43,863 bases of DNA from Phycisphaeraceae bacterium. GTDB taxonomy: Bacteria; Planctomycetota; Phycisphaerae; Phycisphaerales; Zrk34. A program made the translations under genes and the position numbers. Below the pieces are notes generated by a model that saw only the letters and a list, made by a program, of their open reading frames with translations, was not told the origin of the DNA and made no database searches. Shown one piece after another: positions 7,303 to 15,678 of this stretch (positions are counted from its first letter, which is position 1; each line of letters starts with the position of its first letter). The stretch spans positions 1-43,863 of the forward strand of contig JANQJT010000342.1 in NCBI GenBank assembly GCA_028281485.1, written 5' to 3'.

Positions 7303-10300
7303 ATGAGCGACCAGCAGGGGACAACAACCGCCGCCGCCTCGCCGCGCCGCGGTGGGAAGAAGAAGTGGATCATCCTGGCCATCGTTGTGGTGGTGCCGAT
7401 CCTGATCGTGCTGATGGTGCCCACCATCGCCGGCAGCGCATTCGGGCGCGGTCGCATCACCAGCGCCATCAACCAGTCCATCTCCGGTTCGGTCGAGATC
7501 GAATCGCTCAGCGCCAGCTGGTTCGGCTCGCAGACCCTCACGGGTCTGGTCCTCAAAGACCCGCACGGCAACGCCGTGGCGAACATCGATCGCGTGAGCG
7601 TCGACGCTTCGTTGCTGTCTTTAGCGACCGGCGGTCGTGACCTGGGCGAGGTTAACATCCAGGGCCTCACCGCCGATGTGCTGGCAGACGCGACCGGATC
7701 GAACCTCCAGCGCGCCATCACGCCCACCACGGAATCCGAGCCTTCCCAGTCGACCGAGTTGCCCGTCACGGGCCGCATCATCGTGACCGATGCGCAGCTC
7801 TCGCTCACCCAATCCGACAACGAACCGGTCCACGTCTCCGACCTCAACGTCAACGTCGATCTGGCCACGGACAAGCCCATCGCGTTCGAGCTGAGCGCGA
7901 AGACTGCGCAGGGCGAGCTGCGCGGCGGCATCGACGGCTCCGGTTCCTACGATCTGGCCAGCGAAGAAGTCATCGCCAAGGCCAACGTCGACAAGCTCCC
8001 CCTGGCTGGCGTCGATGCGCTGCTCGGAACGGGCGGCATTCTCGAGGCCGCCATCGGAAAACAGATGGACATCACCATCGACGCGACCTCGCAGGGCGAC
8101 ACACACGTCGGCCAGATCGCCATCGCCTCGCCGCAGCTCAACGGCCGATTCGATCTACAAACCGTCAACGACCAGATCGTCATCGATACAAAACAACCCG
8201 CCGTCTGGGTGATGTCCCAACAGTTCATCAAGACCTTCTACGCTGGCGACCCGCAGCTGCAGAGCCTGGCGCTGCGCGGCGACGTGCCGGTGAGCATCAC
8301 CCTCCACGCCGCGACCGCGGCCGACGGCTTCGCCGCACACACCACCTCCATCGCCGCCAATCTCACCGTCGCCGACGGCACACTCGCCGGCGACGAATCC
8401 ATCGGTACGCTGACCTGGTCCGGCCTGAGCGGAACGATCTTAAGCGAATCGCTGCAACACGGCGGAACCCTCAGCCTCAAAGGCAACACCACGATGGACG
8501 GCCGACCCGGCAGCGTCGCGGTGCAAGCCGTCGTGGCAAAGCCCTTCAACGCCGACAGCGAACTCGACCTGTCCGGCGCCGATATCGACGCCATCGTCGA
8601 AACGACCAACGTCCGCATCGCCACGATCGATCGCCTGGTCCAGCGCGGCGGCGATCTGGTCGAGCTGCTCGGCCCGTCACTCGATCTGCGCCTGACCGCA
8701 AAGAAAACCACCGACTCGCCCACCACGTTCTCCGGCCAACTGCGGGTCGCCGCAGACAGCAAGCTCGCAAACGTCTTGTCCGATCAAATCACGCTCGGCG
8801 GCAGCGCCCAATTCACACGCGACGCTTCCGGTCAGCCAAGCGAGACCAAGCTGAATCTCGCGCTCATCAGCTCATCGCAGCACACACCGCTCGAGCGGCT
8901 CTCCATCGCCGGCACCATCGATCCTGACTACGAGCAGTTCAATGGCGAATCGGCCCTGCGCTACAGGCTCATGCCCGACAAGGTCGGCTCCGGCGACGGC
9001 GAGCCCACACTCGCGCGCCCCGCCGATGTCCAGCTGCTCGTCAAAGACGCCGTCGTGCCGTTGCGGGGGTTCTCACTCGACGCCATCGCCGCGCAGATCG
9101 AGCTGCGGGTTGAACAGGTCGAGCTGGCCGGTGACCCGCGATTCGCGGGCATGACCGCGCGCGACCTGTCGGGCAGCGTCACGCTTGCACCCGATCAGCC
9201 GATGCGCGCGAACCTCACCGCCGCCACTAACGTGCCCGGCGCCGCCCAGCCCGGTTCGATCAAGATTAACGCCGCGCTGGACAACTGGACGCAAGACGGC
9301 GCGATCACGCCGGCCAACACCACCGGCAACGCGACCGTCGAACTGACCGATGTGCCCACCGCGTTTGTCGACGCCTTCATCGCGACCGGTGGCAAGCTGC
9401 CGACCTACATCGGTGACCAGGTCGACGTCACCCTCACGTTCGATGGCAAGAATGCAGACCGCCGCAACATCGTCGCATCGGTCACCAGCGAGAACCTCAA
9501 GGCCTCCGCGTCCGGCCATCTCACCGCAGACAACCGCTTCGTGCCGGACCGCAAGGTCATCCCGATCGAGTACAAGCTCACGCCCGCCGCCTACGCCGCG
9601 TGGGTCGCCGGTGAAAACGGCGCCCCGCCGCCCATGGCCCTCGTCAGTCCCATTACCGTCACCGCCACGATCCAAGACCTCCCCACCATCCCACTCGACG
9701 GCCCGATCGACCCGCGCGACCTGTCGTTCAACATCAACTTCAACGCCACCGACGCGTTCCTGAGAAACACCTCCGGGCGCGGCGAGGCGCGCATCAGCAA
9801 CCTGGCCGGCTCGCTCAACAGCGAGCGTCTGGCCGGCGGCGCCGTCGCCAAGCTCACCGGCAAGATCGACTACGCCAACCCCCAGGCACAACAAAACGCC
9901 ACCGGCAACCTCGACGTCAGCGGCTCGCTCAGCGACCTGTTCGACCAGACCGGCCAACTCAGCATCTCAACCGCCAGCGCCGACATCACCGCCAAGCTCG
10001 GCCAGATCCCCGTCGCGCCACTCGACCAGATCATCAACGCCGAGAACAAACTCCACGCCCTGCTCGGCGACACCGCCCAGCTCGACATCATCGTCAAGAT
10101 GGTCCGCGGCACGGGCCCCGTTCGCCTCATCGCCCAAAGCCCCAACACGCGTGCCCTACTCGTCGGGCGCGTGCAGGACGGCGTCATCGTGCTCGACCAG
10201 GACGGCCGGGCAGAGATCATCGCCACGCGCGAGCTCGGCCGACACGTCCTGCGCGACGTCAACTTCATGCTCGAATCGGTCTACTCCTCCAAGCAGCCGA

Positions 10301-11022
10301 TCCGCGTGACCATTCCCAAGGATGGCTTCCGACTGCCGTTGGACAACCCGACCGTCGCGGGCCTGCAGGCACAGGGCGTGGTGGTGGAGCTGGGCACGCT
10401 TCGCATGGAAAACCGCGGCCCACTGGCGCTGCTGATGAAGTTCGCCCGCCGCTCCAACCCGCAACAGTCCGATGCGCAGTTCACCCCCCTGGTCTTCTCG
10501 ATCAAGGACGGCAAGCTCCACTACGACCGCCGACTCGACATGCTCGTCGACGGCAGCTTCCACGCCGTTATGTTCGGCGACGTCAACCTGGTCACACAAC
10601 AACTCGACATGCGCCTCGGCCTGCCCCCGCAGACGCTCGATAAGGCGTTCAACATCGAAAACGTTCCGCCGAATTACGTCTATCAGATCCCCGCGCTCGG
10701 TCCGATCACCAAGCCCGACATCGATTACGTCAAGGCCGGCATAGAACTGGGCGCGATGAGTGCTAGCGGCAGCGCCAACAGCGAGGTCGGTCTGGCCATC
10801 GGCATCGGCACGGCGCTGCTCAACAAGGACAAGGGACCGCAGGCGAAAGACAAGCCCGTCCCGCCCCCGAGTCAGGACCCGCTGCCGTGGGTGAACCAAT
10901 TGCCCGTCGAGCAACCCGATCCCCAGCCGCAGCAACCGGCGCAACAGCAGCCGCGCCAACCCACCGAGGAAGAGATCAAGGATGCGCTGATTCGTGAGGG
11001 ATTGAAGCGCTTGTTGAAGTAG
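7303..11022 (+). CDS. Very large AsmA/TamB-like envelope protein
   Basis: 1239 residues with a single N-terminal membrane helix (about 22-43) after a basic KKK stop. The long remainder is beta-rich with repeated 'GxxxxxxxLxL(S/T)G' phrases, as in AsmA/YhdP/TamB proteins. The first domain (VEIESLSASWFGSQTLTGLVL) reads like the AsmA N-terminal repeat. The C-terminal region (about 1070-1150, LDMLVDGSFHAVMFGDVNL then QQLDMRLGLPP) matches the AsmA C-terminal domain pattern. The last ~50 residues are Pro/Gln-rich and end in a charged helix. AsmA-like proteins bridge the inner and outer membrane and move or regulate phospholipids; the same role is inferred here. ATG 7303 is preferred over the adjoining GTG 7300. 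The 3' end overlaps the convergent hydrolase gene by 47 nt. Confidence 0.88.
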   Translation: MSDQQGTTTAAASPRRGGKKKWIILAIVVVVPILIVLMVPTIAGSAFGRGRITSAINQSISGSVEIESLSASWFGSQTLTGLVLKDPHGNAVANIDRVSVDASLLSLATGGRDLGEVNIQGLTADVLADATGSNLQRAITPTTESEPSQSTELPVTGRIIVTDAQLSLTQSDNEPVHVSDLNVNVDLATDKPIAFELSAKTAQGELRGGIDGSGSYDLASEEVIAKANVDKLPLAGVDALLGTGGILEAAIGKQMDITIDATSQGDTHVGQIAIASPQLNGRFDLQTVNDQIVIDTKQPAVWVMSQQFIKTFYAGDPQLQSLALRGDVPVSITLHAATAADGFAAHTTSIAANLTVADGTLAGDESIGTLTWSGLSGTILSESLQHGGTLSLKGNTTMDGRPGSVAVQAVVAKPFNADSELDLSGADIDAIVETTNVRIATIDRLVQRGGDLVELLGPSLDLRLTAKKTTDSPTTFSGQLRVAADSKLANVLSDQITLGGSAQFTRDASGQPSETKLNLALISSSQHTPLERLSIAGTIDPDYEQFNGESALRYRLMPDKVGSGDGEPTLARPADVQLLVKDAVVPLRGFSLDAIAAQIELRVEQVELAGDPRFAGMTARDLSGSVTLAPDQPMRANLTAATNVPGAAQPGSIKINAALDNWTQDGAITPANTTGNATVELTDVPTAFVDAFIATGGKLPTYIGDQVDVTLTFDGKNADRRNIVASVTSENLKASASGHLTADNRFVPDRKVIPIEYKLTPAAYAAWVAGENGAPPPMALVSPITVTATIQDLPTIPLDGPIDPRDLSFNINFNATDAFLRNTSGRGEARISNLAGSLNSERLAGGAVAKLTGKIDYANPQAQQNATGNLDVSGSLSDLFDQTGQLSISTASADITAKLGQIPVAPLDQIINAENKLHALLGDTAQLDIIVKMVRGTGPVRLIAQSPNTRALLVGRVQDGVIVLDQDGRAEIIATRELGRHVLRDVNFMLESVYSSKQPIRVTIPKDGFRLPLDNPTVAGLQAQGVVVELGTLRMENRGPLALLMKFARRSNPQQSDAQFTPLVFSIKDGKLHYDRRLDMLVDGSFHAVMFGDVNLVTQQLDMRLGLPPQTLDKAFNIENVPPNYVYQIPALGPITKPDIDYVKAGIELGAMSASGSANSEVGLAIGIGTALLNKDKGPQAKDKPVPPPSQDPLPWVNQLPVEQPDPQPQQPAQQQPRQPTEEEIKDALIREGLKRLLK

Positions 11023-12085
11023 TCAGGCCCCCCGTTTCATCGGTTGGGGGCTCAGCCGGCGGCGTCTCGATCGACACGCCGTTGATCTGGTCGATCATGA
11101 TGTTCAGATACCGGGGAAACTGCGGCAGGATCGTGTAGTGGTTGGCCTCGGCCAGCAGGTGGTGCTCTTCTGCCAGACCGATTCTCTCCGCGAGCATCTG
11201 GCCGTTACGCAACGGCACCACGCGATCGTTACGGGCGCTCACCAGCCAGGTTGTCTGAGGATCAAGACGGTGGGCCAGGTCGAACGGCTCGACGACGCTT
11301 AACAGCGCACGCAGCTTCTCATCCCTGTAGCCGGCGTTGTGCAAGCGATTGCGGAGCAGCGCCGCGTCGTGTTCCCCGTTCTCCAACACGTCGTACAGGT
11401 CCGCACCGGCCATCATGATGAAGGTCATGTCGAACGCGCTGTCCATCGAGGCGCACGTCGTGGCGATGAACCCGCCCAACGACGGGCCGAGCAATGAGAT
11501 GTTGTCGGTCTGAACATGCGGCAGCACCGCGATCGCGTCGCGCGCACGCCGCACGTCCGTCACGCCCTGCTGCGCGTTGAGCAGCGCCGTCAGCGACGAG
11601 GGCTGATCGACAACGCGTCGCTCGCCGAAGCCGGGCATCACAACGACAAACGCGTGCACCTTCTTAAACCGCAGGTACGTCGCCATGCCCTTGGCGACCA
11701 CCATCTTCGGATGAACGGTGTGCACGATCAGCACCGCCGGCGCATCGATGATTTGGCCCGCCTCGTCATGCGCCGCGAACCACTGCAACTGTACGCGGTC
11801 AAATCGGTCGTCACCCGACGGCTTGGGCGAGGGGAAGCTGTAGAGAAAATCACACTGCATGTCGTCAGCCAGCGGCTGGCGGGTCAGCTCAAACGCACCC
11901 GGCGTGTATCGCAGACCGGCGAGGATCTCGTTGGCGGCCGGATTTTCATCGGCGGCGATCGTCAGCGTGTCGCGAGCGGTATAAACCGCCTCGGGCGAGG
12001 CGGCTTCGGTCGGCCCCTCAGGCTCAGCCCAAATCACCGGTGTGCACAGCGCGACCCAGATCCAGAAAAACAGGCACTTACGCAT
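10976..12085 (-). CDS. Secreted alpha/beta hydrolase
   Basis: 369 residues. The first 20 (MRKCLFFWIWVALCTPVIWA) form a signal peptide. The alpha/beta-hydrolase catalytic set is visible: nucleophile S202 in GPSLGGF (GxSxGG), acid D287 in NDRVVP and base H316 in NHYTILP. The pattern suits an esterase/peptidase-like hydrolase; the substrate is unknown. A start 45 codons further upstream is open but lacks sense; ATG 12085 begins the signal peptide and has a TACAAT six nt before it. The C-terminal tail after about residue 335 is Pro/Thr/Ser-rich. The last 47 nt overlap the end of the AsmA-like gene tail to tail. Confidence 0.88.
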   Translation of the reverse strand: MRKCLFFWIWVALCTPVIWAEPEGPTEAASPEAVYTARDTLTIAADENPAANEILAGLRYTPGAFELTRQPLADDMQCDFLYSFPSPKPSGDDRFDRVQLQWFAAHDEAGQIIDAPAVLIVHTVHPKMVVAKGMATYLRFKKVHAFVVVMPGFGERRVVDQPSSLTALLNAQQGVTDVRRARDAIAVLPHVQTDNISLLGPSLGGFIATTCASMDSAFDMTFIMMAGADLYDVLENGEHDAALLRNRLHNAGYRDEKLRALLSVVEPFDLAHRLDPQTTWLVSARNDRVVPLRNGQMLAERIGLAEEHHLLAEANHYTILPQFPRYLNIMIDQINGVSIETPPAEPPTDETGGLTTSTSASIPHESAHP

Positions 12086-12091
12086 GGCCCC

Positions 12092-12097
12092 ATTGTA
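12092..12097 (-). promoter_or_regulatory. Candidate -10 of the hydrolase gene (leaderless arrangement)
   Basis: Reading leftward, TACAAT is separated from the ATG by only GGGGCC, placing the expected transcription start at the A of the ATG. TTCACT (complement of 12116-12121) lies 18 nt upstream and matches four of six -35 positions. Confidence 0.45.
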
Positions 12098-12206
12098 GAG
12101 CCCTAAGCCCATCCAAGTGAACAATCCACAGTGCCAGTTTGGCAGGAAAACCGGCCCGGCAGGGGCACGATGGCAGCATTGGGTTGCCCGTATTACCCAT
12201 AAAACA

Positions 12207-12234
12207 TTGTCAATAAGCATTTTACGTATTATCT
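12207..12234 (+). promoter_or_regulatory. Candidate dnaK promoter region
   Basis: An AT-rich island in the 250-bp divergent spacer contains TTGTCA (12207-12212) and TATTAT (12227-12232, 14-nt spacer) or TTATCT (12229-12234, 16-nt spacer). No CIRCE inverted repeat is present, so control by HrcA is not supported. Confidence 0.35.
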
Positions 12235-12335
12235 CTCTGGCGCGCTACTTGCCATAACCCCACTGGTGCGGAACGCCCGGATTCGCCGATTGGGTGGATA
12301 CCGGCCTCCGTCAGAACGAAACGAGGTACATGAAA

Positions 12336-14276
12336 ATGGCAACTCCCATTGGCATCGACTTAGGCACAACCAACAGCGTGGTGGCGTTGGTCGAGGGCGG
12401 CCAGCCCAAGGTGCTGGTCAACTCATCCGGCAACCGACTCACCCCCTCCGTCGTGGCTTACACCGACAAGGGCGAGGTGCTCGTCGGCCAGACCGCCAAG
12501 CACCAGCAGGTCACCAACCCCCTGCGCACCGTCTATTCCATCAAACGCTTCATGGGTCGGCGTCACAACGAGGTCCACAGCGAAGAGAAGATCGTGCCCT
12601 ACGGCGTGGTCGGCGGAGCGAACGACCTGGTCAAGGCCGAGATCGATGGCAACCAATACACGCCTCAGGAAATCAGCGCCAAGATCCTCCAGGACCTCAA
12701 GAAGACCGCGGAGGACTACCTCGGCGAAGAGGTCAAGCAGGCCGTCATCACCGTGCCCGCTTACTTCAACGACGCCCAGCGCCACGCCACCAAGGAGGCC
12801 GGCGAGATCGCGGGCCTCGAGGTCATGCGCATCATCAACGAGCCCACCGCCGCGGCGCTGGCCTACGGTCTGGACAAGAACAAAGAGCAAACCGTTGCCG
12901 TCTTCGACTTCGGTGGCGGCACCTTCGACATCTCCATCCTCGAGATCGATCCCGAGGTCGGCACTTTCCAGGTCAAGAGCACCAGCGGCGACACGCACCT
13001 CGGCGGTGACGACGTCGACGAGCTGCTCATCGATTACATCGCCGGCGAGTTCAAGAACACCGAGGGCATCGACCTGCGGCAGGACCCGATGGCCCTGCAA
13101 CGCCTCAAGGAGGCCGCGGAAAAAGCCAAGTGCGAGCTGTCCAGCACGATGGAGACCACGGTCAACCTGCCGTTCATCACCGCCGACCAATCCGGGCCCA
13201 AGCACCTGCAGATGGCCATCAACCGCGCCAAGCTCGAGACGCTGATCGCGCCGCTGATGGAGCGGCTGAAAAAGCCCTGCCTCCAGGCGATCGAAGACGC
13301 CAAGCTCTCGACCAGCGAGATCGACGAGGTCGTGATGGTCGGCGGCTCGACGCGCATCCCCGCGGTGCAGCAGGTGGTCATCGACGTCTTCGGCAAGGAG
13401 CCCAACCGCTCGATCAACCCCGACGAGGTCGTCGCGGTCGGCGCCGGCGTGCTGGCCAACGAGCTGACCAAGGGCAAGGAGTCCGACATCCTCCTGCTCG
13501 ACGTCACCCCGCTGTCGCTGGGCATCGAGACGCTCGGCGGCGTGATGACCAAGCTCATCGAGAAGAACACCACCATCCCCACGAGCAAGGCCGAGACCTT
13601 CAGCACCGCCAGTGACAGCCAGACCGAGGTGACCGTGCACGTGCTGCAGGGCGAGCGTGAGTTCGCCCGCGACAACCGCTCGCTGGGCCAGTTCAACCTG
13701 ACCGGCATCCCGCCGGCGCCGCGCGGCATGCCGCAGATCGAAGTCACGTTCAACATCGACGCCAACGGCATCCTCAACGTCTCAGCCAAGGACAAGGCCA
13801 CCAACAAGGAGCAGTCGATCGAGATCAAGGGCTCCAGCGGTCTCAGCGACGACGAGGTCGAACAGATGAAGCGCGACGCCGAGGCTCACGCCGAGGAAGA
13901 CCGCAAACGCCGCGAGTTCATCGACGCCAAGAACCGCGCCGACTCAACCGTCTACCAAACCCGCCAGGCCCTGGCCGAACATGGCGACAAAATCGACGCG
14001 AAAATCCGCGGCGACATCGAGGCGGCCTGCAACAACGTCGAGGAAGCCTGCAAGAACGAAGACGTCGCGGCGCTGGACCAGGCCGTGGCCGAACTGGAGA
14101 AGAACTCCATGGAACTCGGCAAGGCCATGTACGAGGCCCAGGCAGCGGCCAACGAGGCCAACCAGGCGGCCGACATGGAAAATGCCGCCTCCGGTGAAAC
14201 GTCCGGCGGTGGGGCAGCATCACAGGGTTCGGAAGACGTGATCGATGCCGACTTCAAGGTGAAAGACGAGAAATAA
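12336..14276 (+). CDS. dnaK: Molecular chaperone DnaK (Hsp70)
   Basis: 646 residues. The ATP-dependent chaperone is complete: phosphate-1 loop GIDLGTTNSVVAL, connect region, VFDFGGGTFDISIL, adenosine motif VMVGGSTRIPAVQQ, substrate-binding domain (LLLDVTPLSLGIETLGGVMT) and helical lid. The tail VIDADFKVKDEK resembles the conserved EEVD-like bacterial C-terminus. ATG 12336 (MATPIGIDLG) has GAGG nine nt upstream. The ATG two codons earlier (12330) and another at 12294 are possible but spaced worse. grpE and dnaJ are not adjacent; a strong terminator follows, so the gene is probably monocistronic. Confidence 0.98.
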   Translation: MATPIGIDLGTTNSVVALVEGGQPKVLVNSSGNRLTPSVVAYTDKGEVLVGQTAKHQQVTNPLRTVYSIKRFMGRRHNEVHSEEKIVPYGVVGGANDLVKAEIDGNQYTPQEISAKILQDLKKTAEDYLGEEVKQAVITVPAYFNDAQRHATKEAGEIAGLEVMRIINEPTAAALAYGLDKNKEQTVAVFDFGGGTFDISILEIDPEVGTFQVKSTSGDTHLGGDDVDELLIDYIAGEFKNTEGIDLRQDPMALQRLKEAAEKAKCELSSTMETTVNLPFITADQSGPKHLQMAINRAKLETLIAPLMERLKKPCLQAIEDAKLSTSEIDEVVMVGGSTRIPAVQQVVIDVFGKEPNRSINPDEVVAVGAGVLANELTKGKESDILLLDVTPLSLGIETLGGVMTKLIEKNTTIPTSKAETFSTASDSQTEVTVHVLQGEREFARDNRSLGQFNLTGIPPAPRGMPQIEVTFNIDANGILNVSAKDKATNKEQSIEIKGSSGLSDDEVEQMKRDAEAHAEEDRKRREFIDAKNRADSTVYQTRQALAEHGDKIDAKIRGDIEAACNNVEEACKNEDVAALDQAVAELEKNSMELGKAMYEAQAAANEANQAADMENAASGETSGGGAASQGSEDVIDADFKVKDEK

Positions 14277-14292
14277 TCGATAGACCATCACC

Positions 14293-14310
14293 CCTCAGCC
14301 CCTGCTGAGG
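14293..14310 (+). repeat. Hairpin downstream of dnaK
   Basis: CCTCAGC (14293-14299) and GCTGAGG (14304-14310) form a 7-bp stem with a 4-nt loop, 16 nt after the dnaK stop and just before the true terminator. It may protect the mRNA 3' end. Confidence 0.4.
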
Positions 14311-14321
14311 AATGCCCCTTG

Positions 14322-14356
14322 GCCCGCGGGATGTGCCTCCCCCGCGGGCTGTTTTT
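14322..14356 (+). terminator. Intrinsic terminator of dnaK
   Basis: A perfect 9-bp stem GCCCGCGGG (14322-14330) / CCCGCGGGC (14341-14349) with a 10-nt loop, followed by TGTTTTTA. Confidence 0.88.
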
Positions 14357-14371
14357 ATCCATGTCTTAACG

Positions 14372-14377
14372 TAGCAT
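14372..14377 (+). promoter_or_regulatory. Candidate -10 close to start codon
   Basis: TAGCAT lies 8 nt before the ATG at 14386, too close for a normal leader. No ribosome binding site is visible, which fits a nearly leaderless mRNA. Confidence 0.3.
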
Positions 14378-14385
14378 GACCGGCC

Positions 14386-15054
14386 ATGAGCGACCTGCCC
14401 CAAGACTTCGTCCGACCCGATCGAATCGACTGGCCCGTGCCCGATTGGCTCTGGCCGGACGCGCCGCGCAGCGGTGAGGTGATCGCCCGGCTGAACTGGC
14501 TGGAGCAGAACGGTCAGCCTTTGGCGCCGATCGGCATCACGGGTGTGAACGACATGACGATGATCGAAGTGGCGGGGGTGTGTGAACGCGTGCAGTTCGA
14601 GGCAGAGCTGTACGACGCGCACAAGGACCACGCGGTGGTGGTGATCGCCGGCGAGGCGCCCCCGGAAGTGTTGCATCAGCTACGCACGCTGGACGGGCGC
14701 GACCGCGTGATCGTTTGGCGTCACACGGGGCTGCGCCTCGATCCGCCCGGCGCAGCCCATGTGCAAAACGCCAACGAGCTGATCGAGGCGATCGCCGCGC
14801 ACATCGATCCCGTCATTCGGCTCGAGCCGCGCTGCGAGGCGCTAAGCGTGCGCAGCTACCGCGTGGACGATGAACACTGGATGGTGATCTTCAACAACGG
14901 CGACGACCCGATCGATGTCGCAGCGACCTTTTCGATTGGTGGCGAGCGCAGCGGGATCGACCCGGAGACCGGCGACGCGTTTGCGTTGGGGCAACGGGTC
15001 CGACTGATGCTACCACCGCGTAAGCTGGCGATGCTGCGCATCGAGTCGGCGTGA
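14386..15054 (+). CDS. Unknown 222-residue protein resembling glycoside-hydrolase accessory domains
   Basis: No catalytic motif is recognised. The middle part has an alternating beta/alpha pattern like a flavodoxin/trimerisation-type domain (VVVIAGEAPPEVLHQL, DRVIVWRH). The last ~75 residues (WMVIFNNGDDPIDVAATF, DPETGDAF, RLMLPPRKLAMLRIE) read like the C-terminal beta-sandwich that follows many glycoside hydrolase catalytic domains. No catalytic domain precedes it: the upstream DNA is the dnaK terminator, so this is either a stand-alone module or the remnant of a larger enzyme. There is no signal peptide. It is co-directional with dnaK but separated from it by the terminator. Confidence 0.75.
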   Translation: MSDLPQDFVRPDRIDWPVPDWLWPDAPRSGEVIARLNWLEQNGQPLAPIGITGVNDMTMIEVAGVCERVQFEAELYDAHKDHAVVVIAGEAPPEVLHQLRTLDGRDRVIVWRHTGLRLDPPGAAHVQNANELIEAIAAHIDPVIRLEPRCEALSVRSYRVDDEHWMVIFNNGDDPIDVAATFSIGGERSGIDPETGDAFALGQRVRLMLPPRKLAMLRIESA

Positions 15055-15079
15055 AACGGATACTGTGATTGAAAGATGC

Positions 15080-15508
15080 TTACGCCGCTTCGTGGAGCGG
15101 TTGACCGTTCATGGTCACCGGCGTGATGGGGTTACGCGCGGGGATGAACTGGATCGGCACGTATCGGCTGAGGCGCTGGATCGTCGCCCGGGCGGCGGAG
15201 TTCTCCGCGGCGCCGGGCAGAATCTCGTGCGCGTACAGGGTCTGTCGCTTGGTCTCGTGATCGGGCAGTGTGGCGGTGAAGAAAACGCCCAGCTTATCGG
15301 GCCGCTCTTCGTCGGAGAGGATGCCGTTGGTGTCGCGCACCCACATGCAGTACCACGTGCGGCACACTTCCGGGCGGTTTTCGTAGTTGCCGCAACCGGC
15401 CTCGGTGATGTGGCCACAGCTCACGCCCGCGGGCTTGTTCAGCGGTGAAACCTTCATCGTGGTGCAACAGATGTTGCATCCCCCGCATTGGCGATCCGTC
15501 TGGGGCAT
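15080..15508 (-). CDS. CxxCxxCC (YkgJ-type) zinc/iron-chelating domain protein
   Basis: 142 residues. Near the N-terminus the motif C8-x2-C11-x2-C14-C15, followed by C31, C39, C49 and C54 in the phrases SCGHITEAGCGNY and RPEVCRTWYC, matches the YkgJ/UPF0153 metal-binding family. These proteins bind Zn or an Fe-S cluster; their biochemical role is not established. The start at 15508 is fixed by GAGGAG five nt upstream; a 40-residue extension to 15628 is open but not conserved-looking. It is divergent from pheS. Confidence 0.88.
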   Translation of the reverse strand: MPQTDRQCGGCNICCTTMKVSPLNKPAGVSCGHITEAGCGNYENRPEVCRTWYCMWVRDTNGILSDEERPDKLGVFFTATLPDHETKRQTLYAHEILPGAAENSAARATIQRLSRYVPIQFIPARNPITPVTMNGQPLHEAA

Positions 15509-15663
15509 CTCAACTCCTCGAGGTTCTGCCGCCTTTTGCGCGGGCGGAACCGTGACTGACACCTTGCATCGGGTCGATCGACACCCGAGTGAACCGGCGA
15601 CTTGGCGATTGTGATCGATAACCGTCATGGACCTGCCGCGGTTGCCCGCACTCGGCGGTTCGG

Positions 15664-15669
15664 TATCCT
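15664..15669 (+). promoter_or_regulatory. Candidate -10 of pheS
   Basis: TATCCT lies 9 nt before the pheS ATG, and no Shine-Dalgarno is present between them. The leader would be only a few nucleotides. Confidence 0.3.
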
Positions 15670-15678
15670 GTTACGCCT

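Noticed and set aside
12086..12335. CIRCE or sigma-32 type heat-shock control of dnaK
   Set aside because: No TTAGCACTC-N9-GAGTGCTAA repeat and no convincing CTTGAA/CCCCAT pair was found.
12423..13640. 405-codon leftward open frame
   Set aside because: Shadow of dnaK.
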